A DNA stretch of 64,000 nucleotides from Alphaproteobacteria bacterium (GCA_029268305.1 JAJUGE010000002.1:1-64000); one strand, 5' to 3'; shown: positions 33,324 to 43,962, counted from the first letter of the stretch. Program-made: numbers and translations. The notes: generated by a model from the letters alone, not told the origin.

Positions 33324-33339
33324 CCGCGACGGGTCGCGG
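33324..33339. other. Hairpin between convergent csoR and pyruvate oxidase genes
   Basis: CCGCGAC and GTCGCGG are perfect 7-base arms around GG, in a 60-base convergent gap that also has an 8-base direct repeat (GCGACGGG at 33316 and 33326). A possible bidirectional terminator, but there is no T-run. Confidence 0.35.
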
Positions 33340-33364
33340 AGGCGCGGGCGGGGAGGTTGCCCCC

Positions 33365-35119
33365 TCAGACCATCTCCCGAACCCGATCGGAGACCGCGGT
33401 GAGAGCGATGCGGCCGCGGTGCGGCGTTCCTCTCAGCAGAGATTCGGCAAACTTCTGCACTTGCGAAAGCTTGATCTTCGGCGGCATTGGCGGCTCATGC
33501 GCGTCGACCACCGCTTCGATCACCGCCGGCTTAGGGTCAGCCAGAGCCTGGTCCAGGATCGGGCCGCAATCGGCCGGATCGGTGATCGTGTAGCCGCTGC
33601 CTCCGCAGGCCCGCGCCACCGCGGCGAAGTCGATGGGCTGCAGGTCGCATCCGAATTCCGGATTGCCGAGGAAGACCATCTGTTCCCACTTGATCTGCCC
33701 AAGGCTGTTGTTCTTGATGACGACCACCTTCACGGGCAGGCCGTACTTAACGCAGGTGGCGAATTCCCCCATCAGCATAGTGAAGCCGCCGTCGCCGACC
33801 AATGCGACGACCTGGCGATCGGGGAACGCCACCTGAGCGGCGATGGCGTAGGGCAGGCCGTTCGCCATCGTCGCGAGATTGCCGGAGAGGCTGCACATCT
33901 GGCCTCGCCGAACCGGCATCTGGCGCGCATACCAGGTCGAGATCGTTCCGGAGTCGGAGGTGAAGATCGCGTCGGTTCGTAGACGCTTTCCCAGTTCCCA
34001 GGCGACGACCTGCGGCTTCATCGGCAAGTCGGGGCGCGTCCCGCGTTCCTCCATCAGCTTCCACCAGGACTGCATGCCGTCCTGTGCCTTCTTCAGGAAG
34101 GAGCGATCCTGATTGCGGCGCAGGAGCGGCAGCAGTTGCCGGAGCGAGCGCTTTGCGTCGCCGACGAGTCCTACCTCTGCGGGATAGCGGAGGCCTATTC
34201 GGGTGGGGTCCAGGTCGATCTGCACACAACGCGCCTGCCCCGGCTTCGGATAGTACTCGATGTAGGGGAAGCTGCTGCCGACGATGAAAAGCGTGTCGCA
34301 GGCTTCGATGGCTTCCTGGGATGGCGCCGTTCCGAGAAGGCCGACCGATCCGGTCGTATAGAGGCTCTCGTCCGGAACCGCCATTTTGCCGAGCAGCGGC
34401 TTCCCGATCGGTGCGCCAAGGATCTCCGCGACCTCTTCCAGCTCATCGCCGGCGCCGATCGCCCCGGCTCCGGCGAGGATCATCACCTTCTTGCCGCCGT
34501 TCAGTATCTCCGCCGCTTTGCGCACGTCCGCTTCGTCCGGCAGAGCCGCCCGGCGTGCGAACGTGTGCGAGGTGTGGCCGGGAACGTTGCGCTCCGAGCT
34601 CGCAGACTTGTCGAACGGCTTCTCCTGAAGATCGACCGGGATCGTCACATGTGCCACGCCGCGCCGCGACAGAGCGGTTCTGCAGGCAAGATCGACCACG
34701 TTCTGCACATGGCCAGGGCCCATGATCCGGGCATTGTAGAGCGCGACGTCCTGGAAGAGCTTGTCCAGCTCTACGTCCTGTTGCGTGTGGGTGTGGATCA
34801 GGTCGTGGAACTGCATTCCCGTGATCGCGACGACCGGCACGCCCTCGAGCTTGGCGTCATAGAGGCCGTTCAGCAGATGGATCCCGCCCGGACCCGATGT
34901 CGCGAGACAGCAGCCGATCTTGCCGGTCCATTTGGCGTACCCGCAGGCCATGAAGGCCGCCGCCTCCTCGTGGCGAACCTGCACGAACCTGACTCTGTCC
35001 TGCCGGACCCGGAGCGCCTCCATAATGCCGTTGATACCGTCGCCCGGCAGACCGAAGACGACCTCGACGCCCCAAGCGTTCAGCGTTTCCACGAGAATGT
35101 CGGACGCAGTATCTGCCAT
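33365..35119 (-). CDS. Pyruvate oxidase/dehydrogenase-like ThDP enzyme (PoxB type)
   Basis: 584 aa. The opening DILVETLNAWGVEVVFGLPGDG, activating Glu in VRHEEAAAFMACGYAKWTG and cofactor motif VGDGGFTMLMGEFATCV to NNSLGQIKWEQ match the PoxB branch of ThDP enzymes. The length fits PoxB (about 572 aa). The reaction would be oxidative decarboxylation of pyruvate to acetate with electrons passed to quinone; the C-terminal lipid-binding peptide of E. coli PoxB cannot be confirmed here. The neighbouring copper genes are unlikely to be functionally related. Alternative: another FAD-dependent 2-keto acid oxidase. Confidence 0.87.
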   Translation of the reverse strand: MADTASDILVETLNAWGVEVVFGLPGDGINGIMEALRVRQDRVRFVQVRHEEAAAFMACGYAKWTGKIGCCLATSGPGGIHLLNGLYDAKLEGVPVVAITGMQFHDLIHTHTQQDVELDKLFQDVALYNARIMGPGHVQNVVDLACRTALSRRGVAHVTIPVDLQEKPFDKSASSERNVPGHTSHTFARRAALPDEADVRKAAEILNGGKKVMILAGAGAIGAGDELEEVAEILGAPIGKPLLGKMAVPDESLYTTGSVGLLGTAPSQEAIEACDTLFIVGSSFPYIEYYPKPGQARCVQIDLDPTRIGLRYPAEVGLVGDAKRSLRQLLPLLRRNQDRSFLKKAQDGMQSWWKLMEERGTRPDLPMKPQVVAWELGKRLRTDAIFTSDSGTISTWYARQMPVRRGQMCSLSGNLATMANGLPYAIAAQVAFPDRQVVALVGDGGFTMLMGEFATCVKYGLPVKVVVIKNNSLGQIKWEQMVFLGNPEFGCDLQPIDFAAVARACGGSGYTITDPADCGPILDQALADPKPAVIEAVVDAHEPPMPPKIKLSQVQKFAESLLRGTPHRGRIALTAVSDRVREMV

Positions 35120-35274
35120 CGGGAACTCCCTCTCTCGGAACGAGGCGGATGTCCCCGCAACACTGACGTTAGAGGAGGGTTCCTCCGTAGGGCGCTACCT
35201 GCGGCCGCCGAGAGCTACTGCAAACCGACAGCGGCACCACCAGCTGGCGCTGCGGCCCGCGTCGTGGCAGGCGC

Positions 35275-35574
35275 TCACTCACCTTCTTCGTCGATCGAGA
35301 GCTTGACGACGCTGCCCGTAACCTCGGGCGATTGGGGAGCAAGCGCTGTCCGGTCATCGTCGGTCCAATGCGCGATCCGGATGACCGCCGCCGGCTCGCC
35401 GTCCATGTCAGCATCCTTTACGGGCTCGAGCACGTGCAACCCGTTCATGTCCAGGTAGAAGGTATGATCCCCGAAGTGAGTCTTGAGCTGATCGACATCC
35501 GTATTGCCCTCGGGCAATGGATCGATATTCGTCTGCTGCCTTACGGCGTCGATTTGTGCGGCATTCAGCTTCAT
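35275..35574 (-). CDS. Conserved small acidic hypothetical protein
   Basis: 99 aa, no membrane segment or signal peptide. Composition is acidic with a long Asp/Glu-rich C-terminal half. The central stretch (THFGDHTFYLDMNGLHVLEP) reads like a beta-hairpin of a small soluble domain. I do not recognise a family. It lies 87 bases upstream (in minus-strand order) of sixA and 155 bases after pyruvate oxidase's start. No contrary evidence in base composition, so it is probably a real gene. Confidence 0.6.
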   Translation of the reverse strand: MKLNAAQIDAVRQQTNIDPLPEGNTDVDQLKTHFGDHTFYLDMNGLHVLEPVKDADMDGEPAAVIRIAHWTDDDRTALAPQSPEVTGSVVKLSIDEEGE

Positions 35575-35661
35575 CGGATACTCCAGTGACTGGGACCTCC
35601 GTTCCCAGCTAGCTCGACGGCGTAGGTGTTCAACCCACCAAGCGGGATTTATCGGGGGAGC

Positions 35662-36186
35662 TCAGTTCGCGTCCGACAGCAGCTCGGGAAGCAGCAGCGC
35701 CCGGGGCGTCGCGAGCTTCGGCTGGAAACCACCCCAATCGCTCGCTTCGAACTCGCACACGGCCAACGCACCCGGCGGAAATCCGGCGCTCAGCCGAGCG
35801 TCCGATCCGTAGTCACCGCCATGGATCAGCATCGCGAGGGCCTCGATCGAGGGGTTGTGGCCCACCATCAGTATTGTCCTGGCCCGACCGCCCGATCGGC
35901 GCAACCAGCGCACGAGCGTGTCTGCGTCCGCCTCATAGAGTTCCGGCGCCACCATTCGACGCGGGTCGGCTGGTCTCTGGTTCAGCACCAGATTCATCGT
36001 TTCGTCCGCACGCCGGGCGCCGGAGGATAGCGCGAGGTCCGGGGCCACGCCGCGCCTCGCGAGTTCCCTGCCCACCCTTTCCGCGTCTCGACGGCCCCGG
36101 CAAGTCAGGGTGCGGTCGCGGTCGCGTTGCCCCGCCACTGCCGGTCCAGCTTCGGCGTGTCTCAACAGAAGAAGGGTCAGGCGCAT
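35662..36186 (-). CDS. sixA: Phosphohistidine phosphatase SixA family
   Basis: 174 aa from the ATG at 36186 (MRLTLLLLRHAEAG); the open frame extends upstream to 36261 without a family match. The histidine-phosphatase RH motif is LLRHAEAG (phospho-acceptor His near residue 10), with GRRDAERVGRELARRG, LSSGARRADET and the second His in ILMVGHNPSIE. SixA-type enzymes remove phosphate from phosphohistidine in relay or PTS proteins; the exact target here is unknown. Divergent from ppk with a 107-base gap. Confidence 0.85.
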   Translation of the reverse strand: MRLTLLLLRHAEAGPAVAGQRDRDRTLTCRGRRDAERVGRELARRGVAPDLALSSGARRADETMNLVLNQRPADPRRMVAPELYEADADTLVRWLRRSGGRARTILMVGHNPSIEALAMLIHGGDYGSDARLSAGFPPGALAVCEFEASDWGGFQPKLATPRALLLPELLSDAN

Positions 36187-36293
36187 CAGCACGCTCCGAT
36201 ACCGGCAGGTCCGCCGAGGCAATGATGTAACAGACCAAGGGCATATATACTCTAGGAGCACATGCGGCCGCGATGCCGGTCGGGGAGATTTGA

Positions 36294-38510
36294 ATGGCGA
36301 TGGACGGAGCAGAGGGCGAGACGAGACACGCGGCCGGCATCAGGACCGCAGAGCTGGCGGCAGGAACGGCTCGCATGCAGCCGTCCTCCGGGGCCGAGGT
36401 GCTCGCCGCCTCTCCGCACCGATTCCTCAATCGGGAGCTTTCATGGCTCGCCTTCAACGAGCGAGTGCTGGAGGAGGCGCGGAATGCCGCGCATCCGCTG
36501 CTGGAGCGCCTTCGCTTCCTTTCGATCTCCGCGAGCAATCTCGACGAGTTCTACATGGTCCGTGTTGCCGGCCTGTGCGCGCAGGTCGCCGCAGGTATCG
36601 CGACGTTGAGCGATGACGGGCTGACCCCTTCGCAGCAGCTCGAAGCTATCAAGGATCGCTCCGGCACGCTGATGGAGGAGCAGCAGCGCTGCTGGCGCGA
36701 ACTGGCCGAAGAGCTTCGTGTCGCCGGGGTTACTCTGGTCGCACCCTCCGAGCTCACCGCGGAGGACGAGGATTGGCTGCGGGACCACTTCATGGAGGAG
36801 GTATTTCCGGTCCTCACGCCATTGGCGATAGACCCGGCGCATCCGTTCCCGTTCATCCCGAACCGCGGATTCTGCATGGCGCTACAGCTTCGCCATCGTC
36901 AGGAAGGCAAGACGATGGACGCGCTGATTCCCATGCCGTTGCGGATTGAGCGCTTCATCCGCCTGCCGGGTCGGAGCATTAGATATCTCGCACTCGAAGA
37001 GCTCATAGGGCTCTTCCTCGATCGATACTTCCCCGGCTACGAAGCGGTGGGGAAAGGGTATTTCCGCGTGATACGCGATAGCGAGGTCGAGGTGGACGAA
37101 GAATCCGAAGACCTTGTTCGTTTCCTCGAGACCGCGCTCAAGCGCCGTCGCCGCGGTCAGGTAGTCCGACTGACGGTAAACGGGAGCATGCCGGACAGCC
37201 TGTTCAGATATGTGGTGCGCGAACTCGAGGCGCAGGGAAGCCATGTCGTCGTTCTCGAGGACCTGGTCGGGCTGCCCGACACCGCTCAGATGATCACCGA
37301 CGAACGGCCCGATCTGCTTTTCCCCGCCTACAAGGCTCGATTCCCGGAACGGTTTCGCGATTTCGGCGGCGACGTATTCGCTGCTATCCGCGCCAAGGAC
37401 CTGGTGATTCACCACCCCTACGAAAGCTTCGATGCGGTGGTTCAGTTTCTGGTGCAGGCGGCGCGGGACCCATCGGTGGTCGCGATCAAGCAGACGCTCT
37501 ACCGGACCAGCAACGACTCGCCGATCGTTCGAGCGCTGATCGAAGCGGCCGAAACCGGCAAATCGGTGACGGCGCTCGTGGAAGTCAAGGCTCGCTTCGA
37601 CGAAGAGGCGAACATCCGCTGGGCACGGGATCTGGAGCGGGCCGGCGCCCAGGTGGTGTACGGTTTCGTCGACCTGAAGACGCACGCGAAGGTGTCGCTC
37701 GTCGTGCGCCGTGAAGGCGCGACGTTGCGCAGCTATGCGCATTACGGCACCGGGAACTATCACCCGGTCACAGCCAAGGTGTATACGGACCTCTCGTTCT
37801 TCACCTGCGACCCGGCTCTCTGTCGTGATGCCGCACGGGCTTTCAATTACATGACGGGCTATGCGAAGCCCGAAACCCTGGAGAAGCTCGCGATCTCTCC
37901 GTTGACGTTGAAGCCGCTCCTGCTTCGCCTGATCAGAGACGAGGCGCGGCATGCGGAAGAGGGCCGGCCGGGGCAGATCTGGGCAAAGCTCAATGCGCTG
38001 GTCGATGCCGAGGTAATCGACGCGCTCTACGCCGCCTCCCAGGCCGGCGTGGAGATCGACCTTGTCATCCGGGGGATATGCTGCCTGCGTCCGGGCATTC
38101 CGGGTCTCTCGGAGCGGATCCGTGTGAAAAGCATAATCGGGCGTTTTCTCGAGCACGGCCGAATAGTGTGCTTTGGCGCCGGGTTCGGGCTACCGTCTCC
38201 GCAGGCGAAGGTTTTCATTTCTTCGGCCGACTGGATGCCGCGCAACCTGCATCGCCGGCTCGAAGCACTGGTGCCGATCGAGAACCCGACGGTCCATCGC
38301 CAGATCCTAGACCAGATCATGATCGCCAATCTGAAGGATGACGTTCAGAGCTGGTCGCTTCGGCCGGATGGCAGCTATGAGCGGGTCAAGCCGGGGCCAC
38401 ATCCTTTCAGTGCGCATGAGTATTTCATGACGAACCCCAGCCTTTCCGGTCGTGGCTCCGCGTTGGCCAAAAGCGGACCCGCACCCTTGTTGGTCCTAAG
38501 CAACGCTTGA
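36294..38510 (+). CDS. ppk: Polyphosphate kinase 1
   Basis: 738 aa. N domain opening [20 protein letters not shown] and the FYMVRVAGL segment are typical. Catalytic core: [36 protein letters not shown] and [17 protein letters not shown], with H483 as the likely autophosphorylated histidine. The C-terminal domain ([14 protein letters not shown]) is intact. It polymerises ATP gamma-phosphate into polyphosphate. A GGGGAG site lies upstream of the ATG. The ppx gene follows with a 4-base overlap (TTGA), so synthesis and degradation are translationally coupled. Confidence 0.96.
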   Translation: MAMDGAEGETRHAAGIRTAELAAGTARMQPSSGAEVLAASPHRFLNRELSWLAFNERVLEEARNAAHPLLERLRFLSISASNLDEFYMVRVAGLCAQVAAGIATLSDDGLTPSQQLEAIKDRSGTLMEEQQRCWRELAEELRVAGVTLVAPSELTAEDEDWLRDHFMEEVFPVLTPLAIDPAHPFPFIPNRGFCMALQLRHRQEGKTMDALIPMPLRIERFIRLPGRSIRYLALEELIGLFLDRYFPGYEAVGKGYFRVIRDSEVEVDEESEDLVRFLETALKRRRRGQVVRLTVNGSMPDSLFRYVVRELEAQGSHVVVLEDLVGLPDTAQMITDERPDLLFPAYKARFPERFRDFGGDVFAAIRAKDLVIHHPYESFDAVVQFLVQAARDPSVVAIKQTLYRTSNDSPIVRALIEAAETGKSVTALVEVKARFDEEANIRWARDLERAGAQVVYGFVDLKTHAKVSLVVRREGATLRSYAHYGTGNYHPVTAKVYTDLSFFTCDPALCRDAARAFNYMTGYAKPETLEKLAISPLTLKPLLLRLIRDEARHAEEGRPGQIWAKLNALVDAEVIDALYAASQAGVEIDLVIRGICCLRPGIPGLSERIRVKSIIGRFLEHGRIVCFGAGFGLPSPQAKVFISSADWMPRNLHRRLEALVPIENPTVHRQILDQIMIANLKDDVQSWSLRPDGSYERVKPGPHPFSAHEYFMTNPSLSGRGSALAKSGPAPLLVLSNA

Positions 38511-40000
38511 AGGTCACGCAGATGGTCCCGGAGAGATCTACCGGCTCCGGTATCGGCGTCGTGGACGTCGGATCCAACTCGATTCGCCTGGCGATCTTCG
38601 CAGAGGCGTCGCGGGCCTTGCTGCCGATCTTCAACGAAAAGGTTCTGTGCGGTCTCGGGCGAGGATTGGCCGAATCCGGCCGTCTCAATCCGGAAGGCGT
38701 GACGTCGGCGCTGGAGAACCTGGCACGGTTCGTGGCGATGGCGGATGCGATGGGCGCCCGCGAAGTGCTCGCTTTCGCGACCGCCGCTGTGCGCGATGCC
38801 CAGGACGGGCAAGAATTCATGCATCTGGTCCGGCAACAGTGCGGATTGGAGATACGTCTGATGGACGGCGGCGAGGAGGCGCGGCTCTCGGCGCTCGGCG
38901 TCGTCTCGTCGATTCCTGACGCGGACGGGATCGTCGGCGATCTCGGAGGTGGCAGTCTCGAGCTGATCTCGGTTGGTGAGCAGCGGGTCATGGAGAATGC
39001 GACCTTGCCGCTCGGGCCTTTCCGGGTTCCGTCCGGGCTTAAGTACGGAGACCTGGTGGACTATGTCGATGCCGAACTTGCGGCTCTGCCCTGGCTCGAG
39101 AAAGCACGTGGCAAGACGCTCTATCCGGTCGGCGGCAGTTGGCGCAGCATCGCCAGAGTCCACATGCGGCATGTCCGGTATCCGCTCAGAGTGATTCATT
39201 ACTACGAGATCAGCTCTCGTGCTGCGGCTGAATTCGGTGCTGTCGTCAGCAAGCTGAGCGGCCAGACGCTGCGGCGCCTCAAGGGGGCGCCAAAGCGTCG
39301 TCTCGACGTTCTCCCGCACGGCGCTCTCATTCTTAATCGGCTCATAGCCCGGGTTCAGCCGAGCTCGGTCGTCTTCTCGAGCTACGGCGTCCGGGAAGGG
39401 ATGATCTTCGACATGCTGACTTCGGAGGAAAGAGCGCAGGATCCTTTGATCGAAGCGGCACGTGAAATGGCCCGGCGGGGCGGCCGCTTCCGCCCGGACG
39501 GAGACTCCCTCGCGGAATGGCTGTCTCCGTTGTTGCCCGAGTCGAGTTCCGTCCGGCGTCTCGCACGTGCGGCCTGCTGGCTCGGCGACATCACCGGTCT
39601 CGATCACCCCGATTATAGGGGCGAGCATGCGTACTTCCGGGTGCTGCGCATGCCTGCGGTCGGGATCGACCACGCCGAGCGGAGCCTGCTCGCACTCGCG
39701 CTCTTGAGCCGGTACGAGGGCGACATCGACGCAGATTTCACGACCGAGACCAAGAAGCTGTTGAACGACGAGGATCTCACGGTCGCCCAGGTGATCGGAC
39801 TGGCACTGAGGCTCGCATTCGCGATCGGTGCAGGTTCGACCGAGCGGGTCCGGGCCACAAGCCTCCGGCTATCCGGCCAGCGGCTGACCCTCCGCGTACC
39901 GCGACAGGGGGCAGGTTTCAGGGGCGATGTGGTCAGCAGGCGGCTGGAGGCACTTTCAAGAGCTCTGGGCCGCAGTGCAGAGTTTAAAACCGCAGACTGA
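38507..40000 (+). CDS. ppx: Exopolyphosphatase (Ppx/GppA family)
   Basis: 497 aa from a TTG that overlaps the ppk stop; an ATG at 38522 is an alternative start. The Ppx/GppA actin-like ATPase fold is clear: [43 protein letters not shown] and [15 protein letters not shown]-terminal HD-like helical region ([15 protein letters not shown]) follows. It degrades polyphosphate or pppGpp. Arrangement ppk-ppx supports the polyphosphate role. Confidence 0.94.
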   Translation: MKVTQMVPERSTGSGIGVVDVGSNSIRLAIFAEASRALLPIFNEKVLCGLGRGLAESGRLNPEGVTSALENLARFVAMADAMGAREVLAFATAAVRDAQDGQEFMHLVRQQCGLEIRLMDGGEEARLSALGVVSSIPDADGIVGDLGGGSLELISVGEQRVMENATLPLGPFRVPSGLKYGDLVDYVDAELAALPWLEKARGKTLYPVGGSWRSIARVHMRHVRYPLRVIHYYEISSRAAAEFGAVVSKLSGQTLRRLKGAPKRRLDVLPHGALILNRLIARVQPSSVVFSSYGVREGMIFDMLTSEERAQDPLIEAAREMARRGGRFRPDGDSLAEWLSPLLPESSSVRRLARAACWLGDITGLDHPDYRGEHAYFRVLRMPAVGIDHAERSLLALALLSRYEGDIDADFTTETKKLLNDEDLTVAQVIGLALRLAFAIGAGSTERVRATSLRLSGQRLTLRVPRQGAGFRGDVVSRRLEALSRALGRSAEFKTAD

Positions 40001-40015
40001 CCACGGGGCGCGACC

Positions 40016-41230
40016 TCAACTGGATTTGGCCGAGGCTTTGGCGCCGGCCTGTCGGACGGGCTTCTCCTTCGCTCCCTCACCATCCAGCCGGATCGCTTCC
40101 AGACGCTTGCCTCGCAGCGCCAGGGCGAGACGTCCCTGCTTCAACGCCAGCGCCGCTTCGCCGAACACCTCTCGCCGCCAGCCGTGGAGCGCCGGTACGT
40201 CGGGATTTTCTTGCCCCGCCAGCTGTTCGAGGTCGCTCGTGCTCGCAATCAGCTTTTGCGCGACGCCGTGTTCCTCGCACTTCATCTTCAGAAGGACCCG
40301 CAGAAGGTCGACGATGGCGCCGACCCCCTGATTCGCTTCCCGGCGGGCCCGGACTCGCGGCGGCTGTGGGAGGGGCGAGCGTGCGGCCTCTGTGATCGCT
40401 TGGAGAAGTTCGGTTGCCGCACGGCTTTCGGCGAAGCCTTTGGGCACGCCGCGGCTCCGAGCGAGGCTCTTGGCGTTCGACGGAGCCTGCGCGGCAATGT
40501 CGAGGAGCGCGTCGTCACGCAATATCCAGTTCCGCGGCGTGTCGCGACGTTGCGCTTCACGTTCACGCCAGGCTGCGGCGGCCTGCAGGACGGCCAGAAA
40601 CTTCGGGTTGTCGCTGCGTGTCTTCAGCCGTTCGTAAGCGCGCTCCGGATCCAGGTTATAGGTGTCTGGATTGGTCAGGATCGCATCTTCTTCTTCGACC
40701 CACGCAATGCGGCCGTTCTTTTCAAGCCGCTCCCGAAGCTTCTCGTACACGCTGCGCAGATGAACCACGTCGGAGAGGGCATAGTCGATCTGCTGCGGCG
40801 TCAGCGGGCGCTGCGACCAGTTGGTGAAGCGGGAGACCTTGTCGATGCGCGTGCCGGTCAGCGAGGCGACCAGAGTCTCGTAGCCGACGGAGTCGCCATA
40901 GCCGCACACCATCGCGGCGATCTGGGTATCGAACAGAGGTTCCGGTATGGTCCGCGCGCCGTGCCAGAAGATTTCGACGTCCTGGCGTGCTGCATGCATG
41001 ACTTTCAGGACACTGCGATCGGCCAGCAGGTCATAGAACGGCTTGAGATCTATCCCCGGAGCGAGCGCATCGATGGCGACAGCACGCTCGGGCGCAGCCA
41101 CCTGCACGAGACAGAGCTTGGGCCAGTAGGTGCTGTCCCGCATGAACTCGGTGTCGACGGTCACATAATCCGCCGATGCTGCCGCACGGCAGAAGGCTTC
41201 CAGCTCTGATTGTTCGGTAATTATCGTCAT
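40016..41230 (-). CDS. rnd: Ribonuclease D
   Basis: 404 aa. DEDD-type 3'-5' exonuclease: YVTVDTEFMRDSTYWPKL (Exo I), VMHAARQDVEIF (Exo II) and DYALSDVVHLRSVYEKL (Exo III with Tyr). HRDC-like helical domains follow (NWILRDDALLDIAAQAP). The C-terminus is a Lys/Ala-rich tail (EKPVRQAGAKASAKSS). It trims the 3' ends of tRNA and other stable RNAs. In related genomes rnd sits beside ppx as here, though convergent. Confidence 0.95.
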   Translation of the reverse strand: MTIITEQSELEAFCRAAASADYVTVDTEFMRDSTYWPKLCLVQVAAPERAVAIDALAPGIDLKPFYDLLADRSVLKVMHAARQDVEIFWHGARTIPEPLFDTQIAAMVCGYGDSVGYETLVASLTGTRIDKVSRFTNWSQRPLTPQQIDYALSDVVHLRSVYEKLRERLEKNGRIAWVEEEDAILTNPDTYNLDPERAYERLKTRSDNPKFLAVLQAAAAWREREAQRRDTPRNWILRDDALLDIAAQAPSNAKSLARSRGVPKGFAESRAATELLQAITEAARSPLPQPPRVRARREANQGVGAIVDLLRVLLKMKCEEHGVAQKLIASTSDLEQLAGQENPDVPALHGWRREVFGEAALALKQGRLALALRGKRLEAIRLDGEGAKEKPVRQAGAKASAKSS

Positions 41231-41290
41231 GAGCCGCGTATACAGGATTAGATAGGCACAGGAAATGCCGTGATCGACCAGTCGCGGCCC

Positions 41291-42502
41291 TCAATACGTC
41301 CGCTTTAGCGCAAGCACGGCGTTCAATCCTCCGAAGGCGAACGAGTTGGAGATCGCGGCTTCGATCGGCATCGCGCGCGCCTGGTTCGGAACATAATCGA
41401 GGTCGCAGGCAGGATCGGGCTCCAGAAAATTCGCCGTGGGAGGGGCGATTTGGTCTCCAAGTGCCCTGATGGTGGCGACCAGCTCGATCGCTCCCGCCGC
41501 ACCCAGCGCATGCCCGTGCATGGACTTGGTCGAAGAGACCGCGAGTCGATCAGCGTGTTCGCCGAATACCCGTCGGATCGCCCGGCTCTCGGTCGGGTCG
41601 TTAGCGAGCGTGCCGGTGCCATGTGCGTTGACGTAGGTCACATCCTCCGGCTTCACGCCAGCATCTTCGAGCGCTCCGCGCATAGCGGCAGCCGCGCCGT
41701 CGCTCGACGGCTGCAGGAGGTCGTTGGCGTCGGAGGACATGCCGAATCCGGCCAGCTCCGCGAGAACCGCCGCACCTCGCGACTTCGCTCGCTCGAGCGG
41801 CTCCAGCACGAATATGGCCGCTCCTTCACCCAAGATCATGCCGCGGCGCCCTTGGCTGAATGGGCGACAGGTGTCCGGAGCCATCACGCGCAGCGCCTCC
41901 CACCCCTTCAGGGTGCCAAGCGTGAGGGCCGCTTCCGCACCGCCGGCGATCGCCAGCTCGCATTGTCCGGTTCGCACCATATTGAAGGCAGTGCCGATCG
42001 CGTGATTGGACGACGAACAGGCGCTCGCCACGGTCCAGGCCGGACCGGTGATGCCGAAGCGCATGGTGATGTGGCTCGCCGGAGCGTTCAGCATGAGCTT
42101 CGGAATGGTGAAAGGAGGCAGGCGAGTTGCGGTTTCCGCATAAAGCCGGCGATAGCATTCATCCAACGTCGCCATGCCGCCCGCGCCGGTGCCGACGATC
42201 ACGGCAGTCCTGCAGGCCAGATCAGATTCGAATTGGATACCGGACTGGACCACCGCCTCGTCAGCTGCGACGAGCGCGAACTGGGTGAAGCGGTCGATCT
42301 GCGCAAGCTCCTTCGCGTCGAAATAGCCTTCGGGATCGAACCCCGACACTTCGGCGGCATTGCAGGCATGGAGGAGGGAGGTGTCGAATGAACGGATTGG
42401 CCCGATCGCGCTCCGTCCGGTCAGGCACGACTTCCAGAACGCGTCGACCGAGTTTCCGAGCGGCGACACGCAACCCATTCCGGTAATGGCGACCCGTCGC
42501 AT
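41291..42502 (-). CDS. Beta-ketoacyl-ACP synthase (KAS II/NodE-like) paired with a dedicated ACP
   Basis: 403 aa thiolase-fold KAS. The catalytic Cys is C162 in ASACSSSNHAIG, with H294 (VNAHGTGTLANDPTE) and H331 (KSMHGHALGAAGAIE). The segment CSSSNH replaces the usual C-A-T-G after the nucleophile. It starts immediately after the stop of the ACP gene (no gap), so the two are co-translated. Specialised FabF/NodE-like enzymes of this kind make unusual acyl chains on their own ACP; with lpxD next to them, a lipid A acyl chain is a reasonable target (inference). Confidence 0.9.
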   Translation of the reverse strand: MRRVAITGMGCVSPLGNSVDAFWKSCLTGRSAIGPIRSFDTSLLHACNAAEVSGFDPEGYFDAKELAQIDRFTQFALVAADEAVVQSGIQFESDLACRTAVIVGTGAGGMATLDECYRRLYAETATRLPPFTIPKLMLNAPASHITMRFGITGPAWTVASACSSSNHAIGTAFNMVRTGQCELAIAGGAEAALTLGTLKGWEALRVMAPDTCRPFSQGRRGMILGEGAAIFVLEPLERAKSRGAAVLAELAGFGMSSDANDLLQPSSDGAAAAMRGALEDAGVKPEDVTYVNAHGTGTLANDPTESRAIRRVFGEHADRLAVSSTKSMHGHALGAAGAIELVATIRALGDQIAPPTANFLEPDPACDLDYVPNQARAMPIEAAISNSFAFGGLNAVLALKRTY

Positions 42503-42763
42503 TCAGGCGCCGGCGGAGCGTGATTTATCGGCCAGAAGCCTCTCCACGGCATCGAGAAGCTCGCCGACACTAACGAGGTCGACGCCGATCTCGCCCTCGG
42601 CGAGGTAGATGTCGAATTCCTCTTCGATGAGAAACATGATCTGGACGAACTGCACGGATGAGATATCGAGATCTGCGAGGGTGGAATGCCGCTGCACCGT
42701 GTCCCGAGGGACACCCGCCTCACGTGCTATGATCTCCCTGATCCTGCTCTCGACGTCCGGCAT
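42503..42763 (-). CDS. Specialised acyl carrier protein
   Basis: 86 aa. Helical acidic ACP fold with FLIEEEFDIYLAEGEIGVDLVS in the second half. The phosphopantetheine site, normally DSL, reads DISSV (S36 the probable attachment serine), so it is a divergent, pathway-specific ACP. AGAGAGGACGACATG gives a good ribosome site. Between lpxD (86 bases upstream) and the ketosynthase (adjacent downstream). Confidence 0.87.
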   Translation of the reverse strand: MPDVESRIREIIAREAGVPRDTVQRHSTLADLDISSVQFVQIMFLIEEEFDIYLAEGEIGVDLVSVGELLDAVERLLADKSRSAGA

Positions 42764-42786
42764 GTCGTCCTCTCTGGGCTCGGACC

Positions 42787-42798
42787 GCCGCTAGCGGC
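42787..42798. other. 12-base perfect palindrome between lpxD and the ACP gene
   Basis: GCCGCTAGCGGC is fully self-complementary and lies 24 bases upstream of the ACP start. Could be a weak hairpin or an operator. No further support. Confidence 0.25.
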
Positions 42799-42849
42799 AC
42801 CTGGCGTCACCTCCGCCGAATATAGCGCACAACACTACGGCAGCCCGGA

Positions 42850-43962
42850 CTACCGGTGGTCCAGTCGCAACAGCCGGCGCCGAAGATCCGCCACATCCCG
42901 AATCAGGCGCCGGAGACGACCGATGTTCAGCTCCCGTTCCAGCGCTTCCGATTTCGGAGCCGCCGGGTAGCCCAGTACCACCTGTTTGGGCGGAACATTG
43001 CGCCACACGCCGCTACCGGCGCCGACGACGGCATCATCCCCGACCTCGATGTGGTCGGCGAGGCCGACGCCCCCCGCCAGCACTACCCGATCACCGAGCC
43101 GGCAGCTTCCGGATATTCCGACGCACCCCGAGATCAAGCAGTCCTCGCCAATGTGGCAGTTGTGCGCGATCTGCACCTGATTGTCGATCTTGGTTCCACG
43201 TCCGATGACGGTTGCGCCGAGATTGGCGCGATCGATCGTGGAGCAGGCGCCGATCTCGACATCGTCGCCGATGACGACGGTGCCGATCGAATTTATCCGG
43301 CGAATGCCCCTGTTGTTCGTGGTCACGAAATCCCCGCCGGTCTTTGCCGCTTCGAAGCTGGCTTGCTCCGGGGTCACGAAGCTGAAGCCGTCGGCGCCGA
43401 CGCTCGCGTTGTGGTGGATGATGACACGGTTGCCGATGCAAACGCGCTCACCGATACGCACGCCCGAGTGCAGCAGGCAGTTCTCGCCTATCCTCGCCGA
43501 GGCACCTACGCTCACGTGCGACATGAGGATACTGCCGCTGCCGACCGAGGCGTCGGGGCCGACATGCACGAACGGCCCGATCGAGACCGCTGGATAAATC
43601 ATAGCCGATGCGTCGACGATGGCGGAGGGGTGGACACCCGGAGGTGGATCGACAGGGGATGCGAAGATCTCGAGCAGGTCGGCCAAGGCGTAACGGGGCC
43701 GCTGCACGCGCACCACGCCCTCCAGAAGCCCTTGCGGAAGGCAGATATCCTCGGCGACGACCGCTCCAAGTACCGGTGAGCCCTCCAAGGCGGAGACGAG
43801 CGCCGGCTCCATCACAAAAACCAGATGGTCCGCTCTCGAGACCTCCGTGGGATGGACGAGCGCCGACACCTGAATCTCGCCATTGCCAATGAGCTTGCCG
43901 TTCAGCGCGTCGGCCAGATCGCCGAGGGTGACTGGGGGACGCAGGGGGAGACGCTCGGACAT
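42850..43962 (-). CDS. lpxD: UDP-3-O-(3-hydroxyacyl)glucosamine N-acyltransferase LpxD
   Basis: 370 aa. The N-terminal uridine-binding domain is followed by left-handed beta-helix hexapeptide repeats ([20 protein letters not shown] and many more). The LpxD core [20 protein letters not shown] and [11 protein letters not shown] are present, with catalytic His H267. A C-terminal helix completes it. It transfers a 3-hydroxyacyl chain from ACP to UDP-acyl-glucosamine in lipid A synthesis, in the cytosol at the inner membrane. It is not in the usual bamA-lpxD-fabZ-lpxA cluster but beside a dedicated ACP and KAS, so it may be a second copy with a distinct acyl preference (inference). Confidence 0.93.
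   Translation of the reverse strand: MSERLPLRPPVTLGDLADALNGKLIGNGEIQVSALVHPTEVSRADHLVFVMEPALVSALEGSPVLGAVVAEDICLPQGLLEGVVRVQRPRYALADLLEIFASPVDPPPGVHPSAIVDASAMIYPAVSIGPFVHVGPDASVGSGSILMSHVSVGASARIGENCLLHSGVRIGERVCIGNRVIIHHNASVGADGFSFVTPEQASFEAAKTGGDFVTTNNRGIRRINSIGTVVIGDDVEIGACSTIDRANLGATVIGRGTKIDNQVQIAHNCHIGEDCLISGCVGISGSCRLGDRVVLAGGVGLADHIEVGDDAVVGAGSGVWRNVPPKQVVLGYPAAPKSEALERELNIGRLRRLIRDVADLRRRLLRLDHR

Noticed and set aside
33305-33364. Terminator for csoR or pyruvate oxidase
   Set aside because: Hairpin is present but no T-run on either strand; recorded as a hairpin only.
36187-36293. Pho box upstream of ppk
   Set aside because: Only a partial TGTAACA half-site is seen; not enough to call PhoB control.
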